A stretch of DNA of 64,000 bases from assembly GCA_037954235.1 (NCBI GenBank), contig JBBMOA010000004.1, positions 2,152,501-2,216,500 of the forward strand, read 5' to 3'. The notes beneath the pieces are model-generated. The model did not search any database and was not told the origin of the DNA. It was given only the letters and a program-made list of their open reading frames with translations. A program made the position numbers and the translations under genes. Position 1 is the first letter of the stretch. The number at the start of each line of letters is the position of its first letter. Source of the stretch: Aulostomus chinensis (Eukaryota > Chordata > Actinopteri > Syngnathiformes > Aulostomidae). Positions 21,301 through 32,657 of the stretch are shown here, one piece after another.

Positions 21301-23431
21301 TTTTTTTAACCCTAAATGGGACATTATTTAACAAAATGAACATCATGCTGTATTGAAAAAAGAGCTCAAGGCCATAAATGGATATGTCTGCTTCTTTTAT
21401 ACAATGTCTGTGTATTTCTGAATGTCCCATTACCAAAACAGCCTTGTGTGAAAGAAAACTCCACCCTGAAGGTTTCAACATTGTTTAAAAAAAAAAAAAA
21501 AAAAAGATATTGGGGGACAGTCAGTGCAGTACTGTGTAGTTTTGTGTTTTACTTTTTGGGAACAAACTGGACAAATGAAGATAAGCCAATGTACTATTAT
21601 ACAGTTCAACTACTAAATATGTTAATTTAAAACATCGCAAGCAAACTTTCATATTTCAGTGCAAAAACTCAAAATATTACCATGAATATTAGAGTTTGTA
21701 GCATCTCACTGGACATATGACAAATAACAATCAGAATGATAGAGACTTGTTCTGAGACAGTGCGTCTTATTTCGAGAAATGTTTACTCTTTCCCTTGGCC
21801 AATTGTTTGAACTTATAATGAGAAAAAAAAATCATGATCCTGCAGTGCAAATTGAAAAGGGAGCTGAAAATCCATCAAGTAGCAGAAACCAATTTCTACA
21901 CCCTCAGTACCCACACGAAGGCCTGAAATTTAAGGAAAGGGCATGGCTAAATTAATAACTGCACTTTCAAATTTATTTGTCCATGATAATATCTTCAAAT
22001 TCAACAGGCTTATGACTTTTATCTCAGGTGTGTGGGCTTATGCAAAGTACAAAAGAAAAAAGTAAACCACAATGCACCACAAAAAAATGTCCCCTGAAAT
22101 GTAATGTAGATGAATATTCACAATGTAAGAGTATGTGAGGGTGGATTTTACTTTTAAAACCCAGTGACTGGCCTTCATTCAGCACATGTAAACTCTGGTT
22201 ATATCACTGGTTCCTTGAATCTTGAAAGCATAATGTGATTGTGTTGCTTTTAACACATGTTGTTGTGAATGTGGTTTAGATGAATATCAACTGTTATGCG
22301 CTTTCTGTGGCTATAAATGCAAAGCTGTTGGTACTGGGTAATATTGCTGTTGCCATCAGTGTCGTTTAAAATGGGCACTAAAGCATATTGAACATACCCT
22401 GCTCTAAAATGGCATAATGTCTGAAAATTGTATGTGCAAATTGTTGTTGATGTTTCTGCTGTAACAGGGAATTGAGTTTGAAGACTGAAAGTAAAACCCC
22501 TTTTCAGTAAATGACTTCATTTTTTTTCGAACTTTTTTTTTTACTTGATTCATAACACTTTGCTTATATTTTGATCGACTGATTTGGAATAGAACATTTG
22601 CTGACGCAAATTACCAAATAACGCGACGTTGAAATTGTTCGTTTTGAGGCACGAGTGTTTGTAATGAGGGTAATAATCCTGGAATGAGTCTGTAAAGTCC
22701 TCCAGGTTTTGGTATACAGGCTAAATACAAGGAGCCGACAAAACAACCTAATACTGTACAGACCATATCAATTGTGGGAAAAAAAGATGAATATGAAATT
22801 GAAATCAATCTAGTAAAGGAATACGCTAATTTTTTGGGAAACGGGGTTATTTGCCATCCTCCCTTAACAACGGATAACCCGCTATCCTTTGTGTATGCAC
22901 AAGAGTGCTGATCAAATATAATAGGTAGTACAACTTGACATTTTGAAAAACGTTAGTATTGCATGGATGCCGGCTGCTGTATAATCTCAAAGGAGAAGAC
23001 GAGTGATTTGGAAATACGTTTTCATGCTAATGATAATACGCCGTACTGTGCTGACCAGATATAAAAGGCTTTTTTTGGCCATATGTAAACAATGCACATG
23101 CTATTTATGACAAATACAACAAAAATGACATAATCAGGTGCTGATATTTCATACTCTAAATTATTGTCGACGTGACATCATAATCTCCTGCAAAGACGAT
23201 GATGATCTGTCCTTGAGAATGAGAATGAGTTTTGTTCATTTGACAAAAAAGAGATTTTAATTTACTTTATTAAATTTCTTCATATTTTGCAATATACACA
23301 GTACATTATATGAGTCAAATGATATGCCACTTGTTCAGACTGCAGACAAGTCAGTTTGAGATGTGAACTGCGCATGCCCTGCACCAGAGCTTTCTGCAAA
23401 GGTTAGCCTCCCCGGCTCTGGACACCAAACG
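18369..23431. other. bmal2 3' untranslated and convergent spacer DNA
   Basis: The bmal2 transcript end could not be fixed: no clear AATAAA followed by a GT-rich stretch close to the stop. Contains repeat-like blocks (19260-19770, 20820-21190). ORFs here resemble no protein. Confidence 0.55.
19260..19770. repeat. Probable dispersed repeat family F copy downstream of bmal2
   Basis: Shares the ATCTTCACAAATG-ACACCACTTTT word with the copy at 58960-59385 and has a short TATA-rich palindrome (19475-19500) inside. It lies past the bmal2 stop and may be in its 3' untranslated region. Confidence 0.4.
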
Positions 23432-23730
23432 TCATAATTTCAATTTATAACTCATTATTCTGACTCTTGATCTCATAATTATGACATTGTATCACACACT
23501 TTAACTTTTTATTGTATAACTGACTTACTATCTTAAAACTATGACTTTCCCTTTCTTAATTTAGACTTTTGAGGTTATAATTGTTGATTTTGTATCTCAT
23601 AATTTAGACTTTTTAAAACATAATTATGATTTCTATCACATAATTTAGACTTTTTACCTCATAATCTGACTTTTTATCTCATAAATATGACTTTACTATA
23701 ATGTCTACATTTATATCATAATTATGACCA
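23432..23730. repeat. Degenerate AT-rich minisatellite
   Basis: Repeated words of the type CTCATAATTATGACTTTTTA and TCATAATTTAGACTTTTTAC, with units of about 20-25 bases, about a dozen copies of varying quality. It ends about 140 bases before the receptor stop codon. Confidence 0.85.
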
Positions 23731-23872
23731 ACCCCTGATTTTTTGTGTCACATTGAGGTTGGTGTAATTCTTTTTTTGTTTGTTTTTCACCTGTCGGAAA
23801 CAGGTTTCCACACGAATCAGTCAGAATACAATCTGGATGTTCCAAAAATTGGTCAGAATGAGACTGAAGTCT

Positions 23873-24291
23873 TTACGTATTCCTAATTTTTCTTGCTCCA
23901 CGAAGGCAGCACGCTTGTCTGACCCTCGAGAAGTAGAATAGAGGACCTATGAACACGCCTAACCTGGGGAATAACAGACTTGATTGATAAAAGTTACAAA
24001 GGCTTCTATTCAGTGGTTTACCGAAATAAACGATAAAGGTCATCATGGAAACCATCATCAGAACTGGGAGGTATGACACCACTGCAGATACCAATACAAA
24101 CACCACATTTCCCACTGCCTGTCTCTTTATGGGGGAGTTAAAGCGTGCTTGGTTGCCATCTGCGGTGTGAGCAGGATTGTGTTGCCACAGTGACCAGACC
24201 ACACCCCCGAGGCAGGCGAGCATTATGAAGAAGAGGGAGGAGATGATGATGGACACAGTCATTATCATGATGGTAATATTGTCCACCATAC
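23873..24291 (-). CDS. Receptor exon 4, TM5-TM7, tail and stop
   Basis: Starts after CCTAACAG. It encodes TM5 (NITIMIMTVSIIISSLFFIM), a Lys/Arg inner loop 3, TM6 (VGNVVFVLVSAVVSYLPVLM), TM7 ending FIGPLFYFSRVRQACC, and a short basic tail before TAA. Confidence 0.85.
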
Positions 24292-27200
24292 CTGTTAGGA
24301 ACAAGAAAACAAAAACATGGTAATAGAAAAAGGCTTTCTGAAATTCACTTTTTTTTAAAAATTGACTTTATCTTAAAAATGACAAATCCCACGTTTTTCT
24401 TTTTGGTACCAGTATTGACGTGGACCTGAGCAGGGCTATTGATTTACCTCAAGATTTACTTTTTTGGCTTAAAGACTGAATGTTTTTATTTTTATATTCA
24501 CTATAGTTCACCAAATAACTTTAAAGTTGTCAAAGTGACGAGCGTAAAGTAAAATTCTGTGCTCTCAAATTGTCACCATTTCTTTCTTTTTTTCCCCCCC
24601 AAGACACTTTACTTCTTGCACAGGTGGAGAATATCGAGATGCGGATTAAAGATCGTGATCACAACATGATGGGATCGATAAAAGGTGGCGGATTCCTCCG
24701 GATGCGACTCATCTTAATGCTGTTATTAATGCTTTTTTTTTTTTTCGTGGCTTAATTATTTTTCGTGGCTTACCTGTAGTTAAACAGAAGGCTAAGGTGA
24801 TCACCCACACCACAGCGGAAACGGCCTTGTAGTTTTCTCTCCTTCTCACTCTCAGATACAGCACGGGTCTCGTCACTGCCAGGTTGCGCTCGATACACAT
24901 GCAGGCCAGTAGCAATGGGCAGCCGATCAAGATGAAATTGCTGAAGATTACGCTCACGCCCTGGACTGGATATTTATCACTGGAATTATGTTCATTGATG
25001 GATAACTCTACAAAATAGTTAGTCATGGTGTTAACAAGTATATTTTATGTGACTATATTATTCTACAGGGACATAGTCTAAACTTTTAAAGCAAAAAAGG
25101 AACAAATAAAGTAGCAAATAAAGGAAACATGCCAGGTATTTTAGTAGCCCCAAATAAAAAATATGAGTAAAATTGAAGCTTATTGATAAGGCTAAGAAAG
25201 TCAAATCACTGGTGCACAGCCATATTGTGACTGTCTATTGGTTTATGTGGCATGTGCCATCTGTTAATCTATCAGTGATTAATACCTTTTTTTAAAACTC
25301 CCTGGTGCCCTCGTTAAATTTGTGTGACAGGAATTGATTTCTTTCTAGCTAGCAGCAAAATGTCACTCATGTCCTAGTTTCTTGTAACGGGGGACGTCAG
25401 TGCTGGAGCACCTCGACATTGCGCATCAGTTACACTAAAAATATCTGTGACTATCTTCAGACTTCAGCTGTGGGACATAACAAAGTTACAGCAGCGTGCA
25501 CTCAGACTTTAGCTGGAACAACATTTCTAATTATCCAAAACTAATTCCAGCAACTTCACGTCTTTAGATGGCAGTGATCAGTTTACCCCGCGCTGACCCT
25601 AACGCCACCCAATCAGCCCCCACTCTTTCTCACGAATGACAAAAAACTGTGCCACTGTTTTTGTGCAGCACACCTAATAGGATATCGTCTTCTATTTTGG
25701 ACTCTTTGGCTTTCCATTTAAAAGACCAGAACCGACACGATTTTCATTCGCCCACAACCTTGCAAGCTAGAGTTCACTGAACTCCATGTTAGAGGTTTGC
25801 GAAAACACCTTAATTGGATTGATAGTGAAATGAATCGATTTATCCCAAAAAAATTGCACAGTGAGAGATGTCTGAGAGATGTCTTTTTTGTCTACCACAG
25901 CCTTCATGGCCTACTGCTCTGGAAGTGACTTGTGCTCTCCTTTGAAAAAGAAAACAATCTGAAATCCTGAAGATTTTTTTTTGGAAATGTTCTGATCCAT
26001 TATTGTTCCCTATAATTTTGTTGTAATGTCATGTAATAGTGCTATTTTATTCTTCCTGTTCAGCTCTGTGGTAGCTTGTTAGTTATTAACGATCAAACAA
26101 GGCACGGACGCGGCCAACAGAAGGCTAAGACATAAAAAAATAATGACCTACCAAATGGCTACACTTGAAAGTATAGTGAAAAGCTGACCACAAACATTCT
26201 CTGTCCCCCTTGGATGGCATTAACGGTGCGCAATTTTGTTCACCAGAAAAATGAAGTAAATGGAAAAATAGAAACAAACCTTAAGAACATGGCAATTTTT
26301 TGGGAAATGTGCTTATCGTCCATCCTCCCCAGAGCCAGACAACTGTGCTGAGGTAGGCAGCTGAGACCCACAGAGACCAGCAGACCGCAAGTTTGCTCAG
26401 CTCAATGAATGGTGGTGGGTGCTAAGTATATTATTTAAGTATTTGGTCAGAATTTAGAGCCATATAACCCACTTTCTCAAGGAAAGACCAATCCCATCCA
26501 GCTGTTCAGAAAAAATGGGATGTTTTATCTTGAACATAGACTTGTAGGGCAAGCAAAAAAATTCAGAGGGACATCTTGTTAATGGCTTGCAAATGTTTAC
26601 CCACTCTTCTTCAATGGCAGTAATCTGCTGGGTAGGAGGTAGGAGTTTGGACACAGTCATACCTGCCGATCCAGAGCGTGCCGAACATGCTTGATGGGTG
26701 ATATGTCCGATGAGGATGAAAGCTTTAAAGCATTTTTAATTGAATTAGAATTTTCTGGAAAGTGCTATACGAATTAAATTTGATTGACCGATTAATTAAA
26801 TGGAAAGTATTTCCCGCTCACGGCACGACTGAACTCTCAGATCAGCTTCACCAAGGTGGGCTCTGATAGAAACTTTTTTTTGCACAGCAAACGATGCATC
26901 GGCTTTGATGATCTTGCAGGCAGGTGAAGAAGGAAAATGTTGCAGAGTTGCCTGCAGTTATGAGGCTGGTTGGATGAACTGCCAGATTCTCAGAAATGAC
27001 GTCGGGATCATGCTAATTCTACTGTTTAATCGGGATGCTGATATGCTACGTCTGTTAGGTGGATGGATTTCCATCGGAACCCAGACAGACAAGGGGAGAA
27101 CAAGGAACCTCCACACAGAAACGACCAAGAGGACGCTGAGACTCAAACTCCAGACCTCCTTGCCATAAGCAAGAGTGCTAACCGCTGTTCCACTATGCCA

Positions 27201-28471
27201 CCCAAAAATTGCAACGAAGAAAGCTTTGGTGTGCAATTAAGAGGACTTTCATCCTCTTCTTGAACTTATAAAAATGGAAATGAAAAAAAAAAGTTGCGTT
27301 CATTTTTTTGTCGAGTGTATCTGATGATTCCAATGAAGATAGGAACACTTCCCATCTAAAATTCAGTGCGCTAAGCTGATTAGCTGGTCTCTCAGCTCTC
27401 TAAGGAATGTACAGAGGGGAGAGGGGTATCTATCTTCTTTTCTGGCTCTGAGGAGGGTGGCAAAGATGTGAATTTCCTGAAAAGCTCGTGTCGTCTTTGA
27501 AGGCACTTGCCAAGTAGCCATATTGCAGAATTGTAAACACTGGTGTTGTTGAACAAAACCAAATACTTTTCTTAAACCCGCTGTCTATGCTAAGTAATCA
27601 TGACCGTAATCACAATGTTCACCTGATTCATTTCTGTTGCTGTGTATGTCCTCCAGAAAGTCAAAAACAAAGATGAAAGGCATTAAAGACAGGAACACAA
27701 GATCCATCACAACAAGGTTCATACCAAGGACCTGGAAGACAAAGATGAGGACATATGAAGCCGAGAGCCATCAGCTGATTGCTAGTTTTCTGAGCTTCAA
27801 TGCATGGTAGATGAAAGTTAACCTTCATCATAAGTAAAATAAATACAGTTTTATCCCAAACAGTCTTTAAGGGTTTAAGATAACATTCGCTATCAAATAA
27901 CATTTAAACATTTTTAGACATTGTCATTTTAGAATCAGACACAATGCATGAACTATACTTTACTGAGAAAACAGCAGGAGAGTTTTAAATCTAGTTAAAA
28001 CAGCTTAGTGTCATCAGCGTGGAACAAACATATTTTCAAAATCATATCTCGATACCTACTATATTAAGAATGTCCTTGTTTTTTTTTTGACAGTAGGATA
28101 TGAAAACATCCCATCCATAACATTTATTGTGCTAAGCTAACTAGCAGGGATCTGTGGGTCTCAGCTCCCGTATGGGAGAAGACGATGATATCTATCCGTC
28201 TGGACCTAGGGAGCACGGACGGTAAGAATATTTGCCCCACATTTGTCATGTCCATTTATTTCAATAGCAGTACTAAACCCACCTTTGAAGCTGAAAGTGA
28301 TTTTGTTTCTTTCAGAAATGACCAAAGCAGGGTAGCATTGGCACCAATGCCAGTGATCAGGACAGAAATATCAACTATATACCAGACTATTCCCCCGCTC
28401 TGAATTTTGCAGTATGAGAAGATAAAATCCAAATAATTTTCCTTTGGATCCAAAAGAGGCATGTTGGCCAT
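23873..28471 (-). CDS. Four-exon seven-transmembrane receptor, subfamily not assigned
   Basis: Joined minus-strand exons give an intact 316-residue protein. It has a short N-terminus; TM1 (about 27-52, GxGAN), TM2 (about 65-88, NLVVMDL with the conserved Asp at 73), a long first outer loop with two NxS sites (97, 107), TM3 (about 116-138), TM4 (about 155-176), TM5 (about 180-206), TM6 (about 228-253), TM7 (about 270-298) and a short basic tail. TM3 ends ERNLAV instead of DRYxxI. I see no CWxP in TM6, no NPxxY in TM7 (FIGPLFYFSR instead) and no Cys ahead of TM3. These resemble atypical rhodopsin-class receptors expanded in fish. No ligand can be inferred. Every junction is GT..AG with matching phase. 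The gene converges on bmal2. Confidence 0.82.
24774..25007 (-). CDS. Receptor exon 3, outer loop 1, TM3, inner loop 2, TM4
   Basis: Starts after TTTTGTAG. It encodes the NSS-containing loop, TM3 with GCPLLLACMCIERNLAVTRP, and TM4 with VSAVVWVITLAFCLTT, then a GTAAGC donor. It completes a Glu codon split with exon 2. Confidence 0.83.
26275..26415. repeat. Family C repeat, left part
   Basis: AATTTTTTGGGAAATGTGCT, TATCGTCCATCCTCCCCAGA and GAGACCCACAGAGACCAGCA match the left half of the 55715 copy. It lies in the receptor intron between exons 2 and 3. A weaker trace of the same start lies at 22825-22880. Confidence 0.45.
27058..27208 (-). mobile_element. SINE head related to family A, short form
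   Basis: On the minus strand the head reads GGGTGGCATAGTGGAACAGC, then a B-box-like GTTTGAGTC, followed by a short body to a GGATGG tail. It lacks most of the family A body, so it may be a separate short family. It sits in the receptor gene between exons 2 and 3, in the gene's sense. Confidence 0.6.
27335..27490. repeat. Family C repeat copy
   Basis: GTGCGCTAAGCTGATTAGCT followed by GGGTATCTATCTTCTTTTCT and TGGCTCTGAGGAGGGTGGCA. It lies 130 bases past receptor exon 2. Confidence 0.55.
27623..27731 (-). CDS. Receptor exon 2, TM2
   Basis: 109 bases between CTTCCAG and GTGAAC encode VLGMNLVVMDLVFLSLMPFI, then FVFDFLEDIHSNRNES. The Asp in NLVVMDL is the conserved TM2 residue of rhodopsin-type receptors. 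Confidence 0.8.
28090..28245. repeat. Family C repeat copy
   Basis: ATTGTGCTAAGCTAACTAGC, then GTGGGTCTCAGCTCCCGTAT and GATATCTATCCGTCTGGACC. It abuts receptor exon 1 within 40 bases of its donor. Confidence 0.55.
28283..28471 (-). CDS. Receptor exon 1 (coding part), N-terminus and TM1
   Basis: Starts at the ATG reading MANMPLLDPKENYLDF; a second in-frame ATG lies at 28462. It encodes TM1 (GIVWYIVDISVLITGIGANA), ending KETKSLSASK at a GTGGGT donor, phase 0. The exon appears to begin at 28501 behind TTTTCAG, so an upstream noncoding exon is likely; I could not place it. Confidence 0.8.
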
Positions 28472-28501
28472 GTTGGTTGCAATGTTTCTCCACAAAGAAT
28501 C

Positions 28502-31500
28502 CTGAAAAGTTAACGAAAATAAATATTTGTTGCAATAAAGAAAAATACTATACTATGAATTTTGACTCCACATGCGCAATTTCCTCATTTTAATCCTTTA
28601 ATCGAAGTACTTCTATCAGTACGTGACCAGATTAAATGGAAACCCTCCTCACGTCTTATGTCTCTCCTCCGGCAGTCTTCGATCGGTTCACTATTATATT
28701 CACCTCTCAGCTGACTCAGCACACAAAAAACAAATGAGCAGGTGTTTAGTGTTGATTTTCCGCCCTTAAAAGAGGGTGATGGCAAAAAGGTGTTTTGTTT
28801 GTGTAATTCTAGAAGCTACGGTGATTTCCATTCAATTCAGCTGCCTGATTTTACTGCCACTCATCCTTTGCAGTGCAGAGCGTGCTTGCGGTCACAGTGC
28901 CTCACAGTCGTCTTCTTTAAACTCCCACCAGTATTTTATACATGCAGTCCAATTAGACAGTGTAACACTGTGACATCAAATTCAACTTTTTAATATCAAT
29001 TGTATTTTCAAACACATTAAATAGCAACTTAAACTCATTACAATACAATACCAGGAGGGTATCACATATCTGTCTTTCAAGTTGTCATAGAAAGGCTATA
29101 CCTTTGGTTTTATGTCGGATTCATTACGTTTCATTCATTGTAGGCAATTGTAGTTTGTGATTCACTTGCACTACAATTTGCCAAATTACAGGAATTAAAA
29201 TGTTGCAGCACCCCTGCCTTTTCTTTTTGCATATTTGACTTCACGATGACCATATTTGAACCTATTTAATCCCGTCACAAACCGACTCAAGTCAGGAGAC
29301 AAATAGGAGGCCACAGCACGCAAGGTTTATGTAACCAGCTCAACCCACAGGAGGGTGTGGAAGTAAGCGTCATCCGAAGTGAAAGCTGTGCTTCGCTGGG
29401 TTACTGTGAATGAATACTCTTTGTGAGTCTTTGTTAAATGGACTTCCAGGGCCAGCTGGCATATATTGATATTTCATAAAGAAGGAAACATCTGGAGCTG
29501 GACTCCACATGTTCAGATCATATCCAACCTTCACATGCTACCAGCTACAGTGATAGACACAGTCATAGCGCCACCTACTGTCTGCCTGATGGAACAAATA
29601 TGATTTGATTTATATAAGTATTAGAAAGTTCATATACAGCAATATAAAATCCAATGTACATTCTTTAGCACCACTTAGTAAACGCAGGGTATGATATATG
29701 CTCCGCAGTGCACGCATAAGTCTACTCTTTTATGTAAAATTCCAATATTATCAGGTTTCGCCTCCATTTTGCTCCACAGAAAAGTCACACTCTAACATGT
29801 AAGGGGTCATTGCGGCTGCTTTTTAATTTAGTTTGTCTCACCGTGGTTGAGGTATGTGCTCCCAAGGTGCCCTCTGGTTGTACAAAGCAACGATCATCTC
29901 TGGCGCTGTAAATTAAAATCATCTATCTTATCACAGGGCAGCACAATGGTTGGCCCTGCCAAGATGGTTCAAACCTGCCATCTAACTTTGGCCTTTCCTG
30001 TGTGGAGTTTATGTGTTTCAAGGGTTTTCTGTGCAAGGGTACCCTGGCATAGCGTCTTTCTCTCATGGACCAAAAAGATAATAATCATGTCCAGTTTTTG
30101 TTTTTTTTGTTTTTTAAATTTCAGTAACACATCAAGTTCAAAGTCTGAATATTGAGACCTCTTTTTTTGGGGAGGGGGGAATAAATATGGCTGCTATTAT
30201 CAGAAACTCCTCCATCTTCCTCATTCCTCATGTATCAGTCACTTGGCAGGCTAATGAGGTCATCTCCTCATTTTTAACCCTTGTGACATGATGATAAATT
30301 AGCTTCATCTTCTTGTATAGTTCCACTTCCTCTCGTTCTCTTCCTCTTTAAGTCTCTTTATTCACGTATTTGCCTCTTCTCTCCCTTCTGTCGATCAGAA
30401 ACTGTGCTCACAGTAAAAACACAAGATGAAATATTCACCAAAGCAAAAAAATCTCTCATTTTTATTTCCAGTCATATTATTATTATATTACAACCATTAG
30501 TTTACAGAAGATGCATCATCTAGGATGACCAGTCACAGCTGGCGAATCACCATCCCCCAACCTCTGAGACCCTTTCAAAACATCATAAAGTGCAGATTTA
30601 TTAGTGCGGCTACTTGAGTCCTACAGTTGAAAGTAAGAGTGTAAAGTGACTAAAGCAATATGCTCTCACATGTTTTCAAAATGCAGATACAAATACTATA
30701 ACACGGGAATAGTAAATGAATATATTAAAAAATGAAACTAGGAGCAGCATCCGGTAAGAACTGCAGCGGAGGTTTAGAGAATTCAAGTGAATTTGAGTTT
30801 ATCGGTTCTCATCCATCTCCTTCACTACATTAAACAGGTACTCCACCAAAAAAAGCACGTTTTGCCTTTCAAGTACACACAAAGTGGTGTCTTGAGATCA
30901 CAGTAAGTTTATTTCCCCCCTTTGAGACACCAGAACGCAGAGAGAGGCAAACGGATATCTTAAGCTGAAAGCTAAAAGGAACTGATGGCTAACAGTTGCT
31001 ATAGAAAAACAGCAGCAAAACTGCCCCAAAATCCACTTCTTTACCTCGCGGTATGCTTAGTAATCCCCTTGTTTTGTTTTGTTTTTTTCCAAGTAATGCC
31101 TGGCATGACCACTTGAGAGTTTTGGATGTTTTAGGGGCAGTTTTGCCGTTCTTTTCTACTGGTCGCTGTTGTCAGCCCTTAGTCACGATTATCTTCAAGC
31201 TAAATGTACGTGGCTGGCTCGAAGAGGTAATGCAGGAAGGATAAAATGTATTTGTAAGTTTAAGACATCTATTTGTGAGTGTGTGAAAGGCAAAAACACA
31301 CTTTTGGGATGAGCTATGGCTTTAAGAACAAAGCAGAACCCCCACTTTTTTTAAAAGCCTCTCTTTCCAAAACAAACTTCAAGTTTTTTCGAACTTAAAT
31401 TTGTAGAAATCTTTGCTTTATCACACGCACTCACATACACTCACCTTAAAAAAAAATCAATAAAGGATGACTTTCTGTGATTTATCTGTCATTGTCTGAA

Positions 31501-32323
31501 GTTCTGATTTCCAGTCTTCATTTCTCTTGTGTATTCAACATGTTCTTAAACAGCCATCTGGAGCTTGGAAAGCTGAAATATTTTGCCAGTCAAAAGCTTG
31601 AATGACAGAATGGGTTCAGGCAAAACAGATCGATGAAAATAAACAGAGTGATTTTAGTTGAGAAAGACAGAATCAATTGAAAAACAGTCGCTGTGTTATT
31701 AAATCCATACAAATGGCACAAAATCGACTGCATTCAGTCGTTGCAGCAGCACTAGTGAGCCTGCTATCCACTAAACTCTTGCTACTATCTATTCTCCCCA
31801 CGCCGTGTTGGAAAAATATCAGGACATATTGTTATATCATCAATGGCTCAGGTAAAAAGGAGGTTTTAGCCTTAAAGTAAAATACATGTGGTATTGTCTA
31901 GATTACTTTACTGTCGATCAGATAGAGAGGGAAAAAGGGGCTTGAGTTGCCTGAACACTGGCGGCCATTGTTGAAGTCCTTCATTGTCATTTTTTCAAGT
32001 TCAGCTTGGTTCTTGAGGCTCTCCCAGATGGAAAGGAAAGCGAGATTTGCTCCTAAATAGTGCTTCTCTCGTGGGAAGTACCTCAGCAGCCCTCTAAGTT
32101 CACTTCCTGCTGAATCCAAGGCCAGCAAGCATGCAGTAAGGTGGGGAACGACTACAGTACACTGGCTGCATCTCTTCCTTCACATCTGCTTACGTGTTTG
32201 CAGCGTTGTAGGGAATATAAAAGACTTCACGAGTCCAAAATGTTCCTCAAGACAACACCCCAAGTAAGGCGCAGCACCTCATTAGATATTGATGGTTTTC
32301 TGTCATTCATGAGGGAGGTGAAG
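28502..32323. other. Spacer between receptor 5' end and SUSD3-like 3' end
   Basis: Should hold the receptor's promoter and noncoding exon and, on the same strand, the 3' untranslated region of the SUSD3-like gene. A minus-strand AATAAA lies near 30908-30913, about 1.4 kb past that stop. No protein-like ORF seen. Confidence 0.5.
29935..30060 (+). mobile_element. SINE family A, diverged head fragment
   Basis: GGGCAGCACAATGGTTGGC, then AAGATGGTTCAAACCTGCC, then CCTGTGTGGAGTTTATGTGT follow the family A head and body order with many changes. Confidence 0.5.
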
Positions 32324-32657
32324 TTACTGCCATGGCTGCTGCGGTTTCGGGCTGGGGTTTGGGTAGATTGGAGCGGGGATTGGGTGAGGGAAGGGGGGCA
32401 CGGCTGTGTTGGGGTTTGGCGGGTACGTTGGGGTGGGGTACTGCGCCATCATGTGAGGCTGAGAGTGTGTGGCTGTGTGGGCAGGAGTGGAGGAGGTGGA
32501 GGAAGAGGGGAGATGGAGGTAGAGGGGGGCAGAGGGAGCGGAAGGGATGGAGGGTGCTGTTGGGGGCAGGACTCTCTGGAGGACGACATGAGGGTAAAGC
32601 TGTGAATCAGAGCGGTAAACGCCCGGCTGTGCTGCCTTCAGCAAACTCTCCTGACTC
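32324..32657 (-). CDS. susd3-like: SUSD3-like exon 5, Pro-rich tail and stop
   Basis: Starts SQESLLKAAQPGVYR and continues as a Pro/Ser/Thr/His-rich tail (QYPTPTYPPNP and similar) to QQPWQ and TAA. PTYPPNP-like runs could bind WW or SH3 domains (inference). The opposite strand over 32340-32580 is very G-rich, which creates a long false ORF there. Confidence 0.85.

Larger units (their letters stand above)
25030..27620. other. Receptor intron 2-3
   Basis: 2.6 kb with a family C fragment and a short SINE. No coding exon found. Confidence 0.65.

Noticed and set aside
31898..32128. 76-codon minus-strand ORF downstream of the SUSD3-like stop
   Set aside because: No recognisable protein content and no need for a further exon; likely 3' untranslated sequence.
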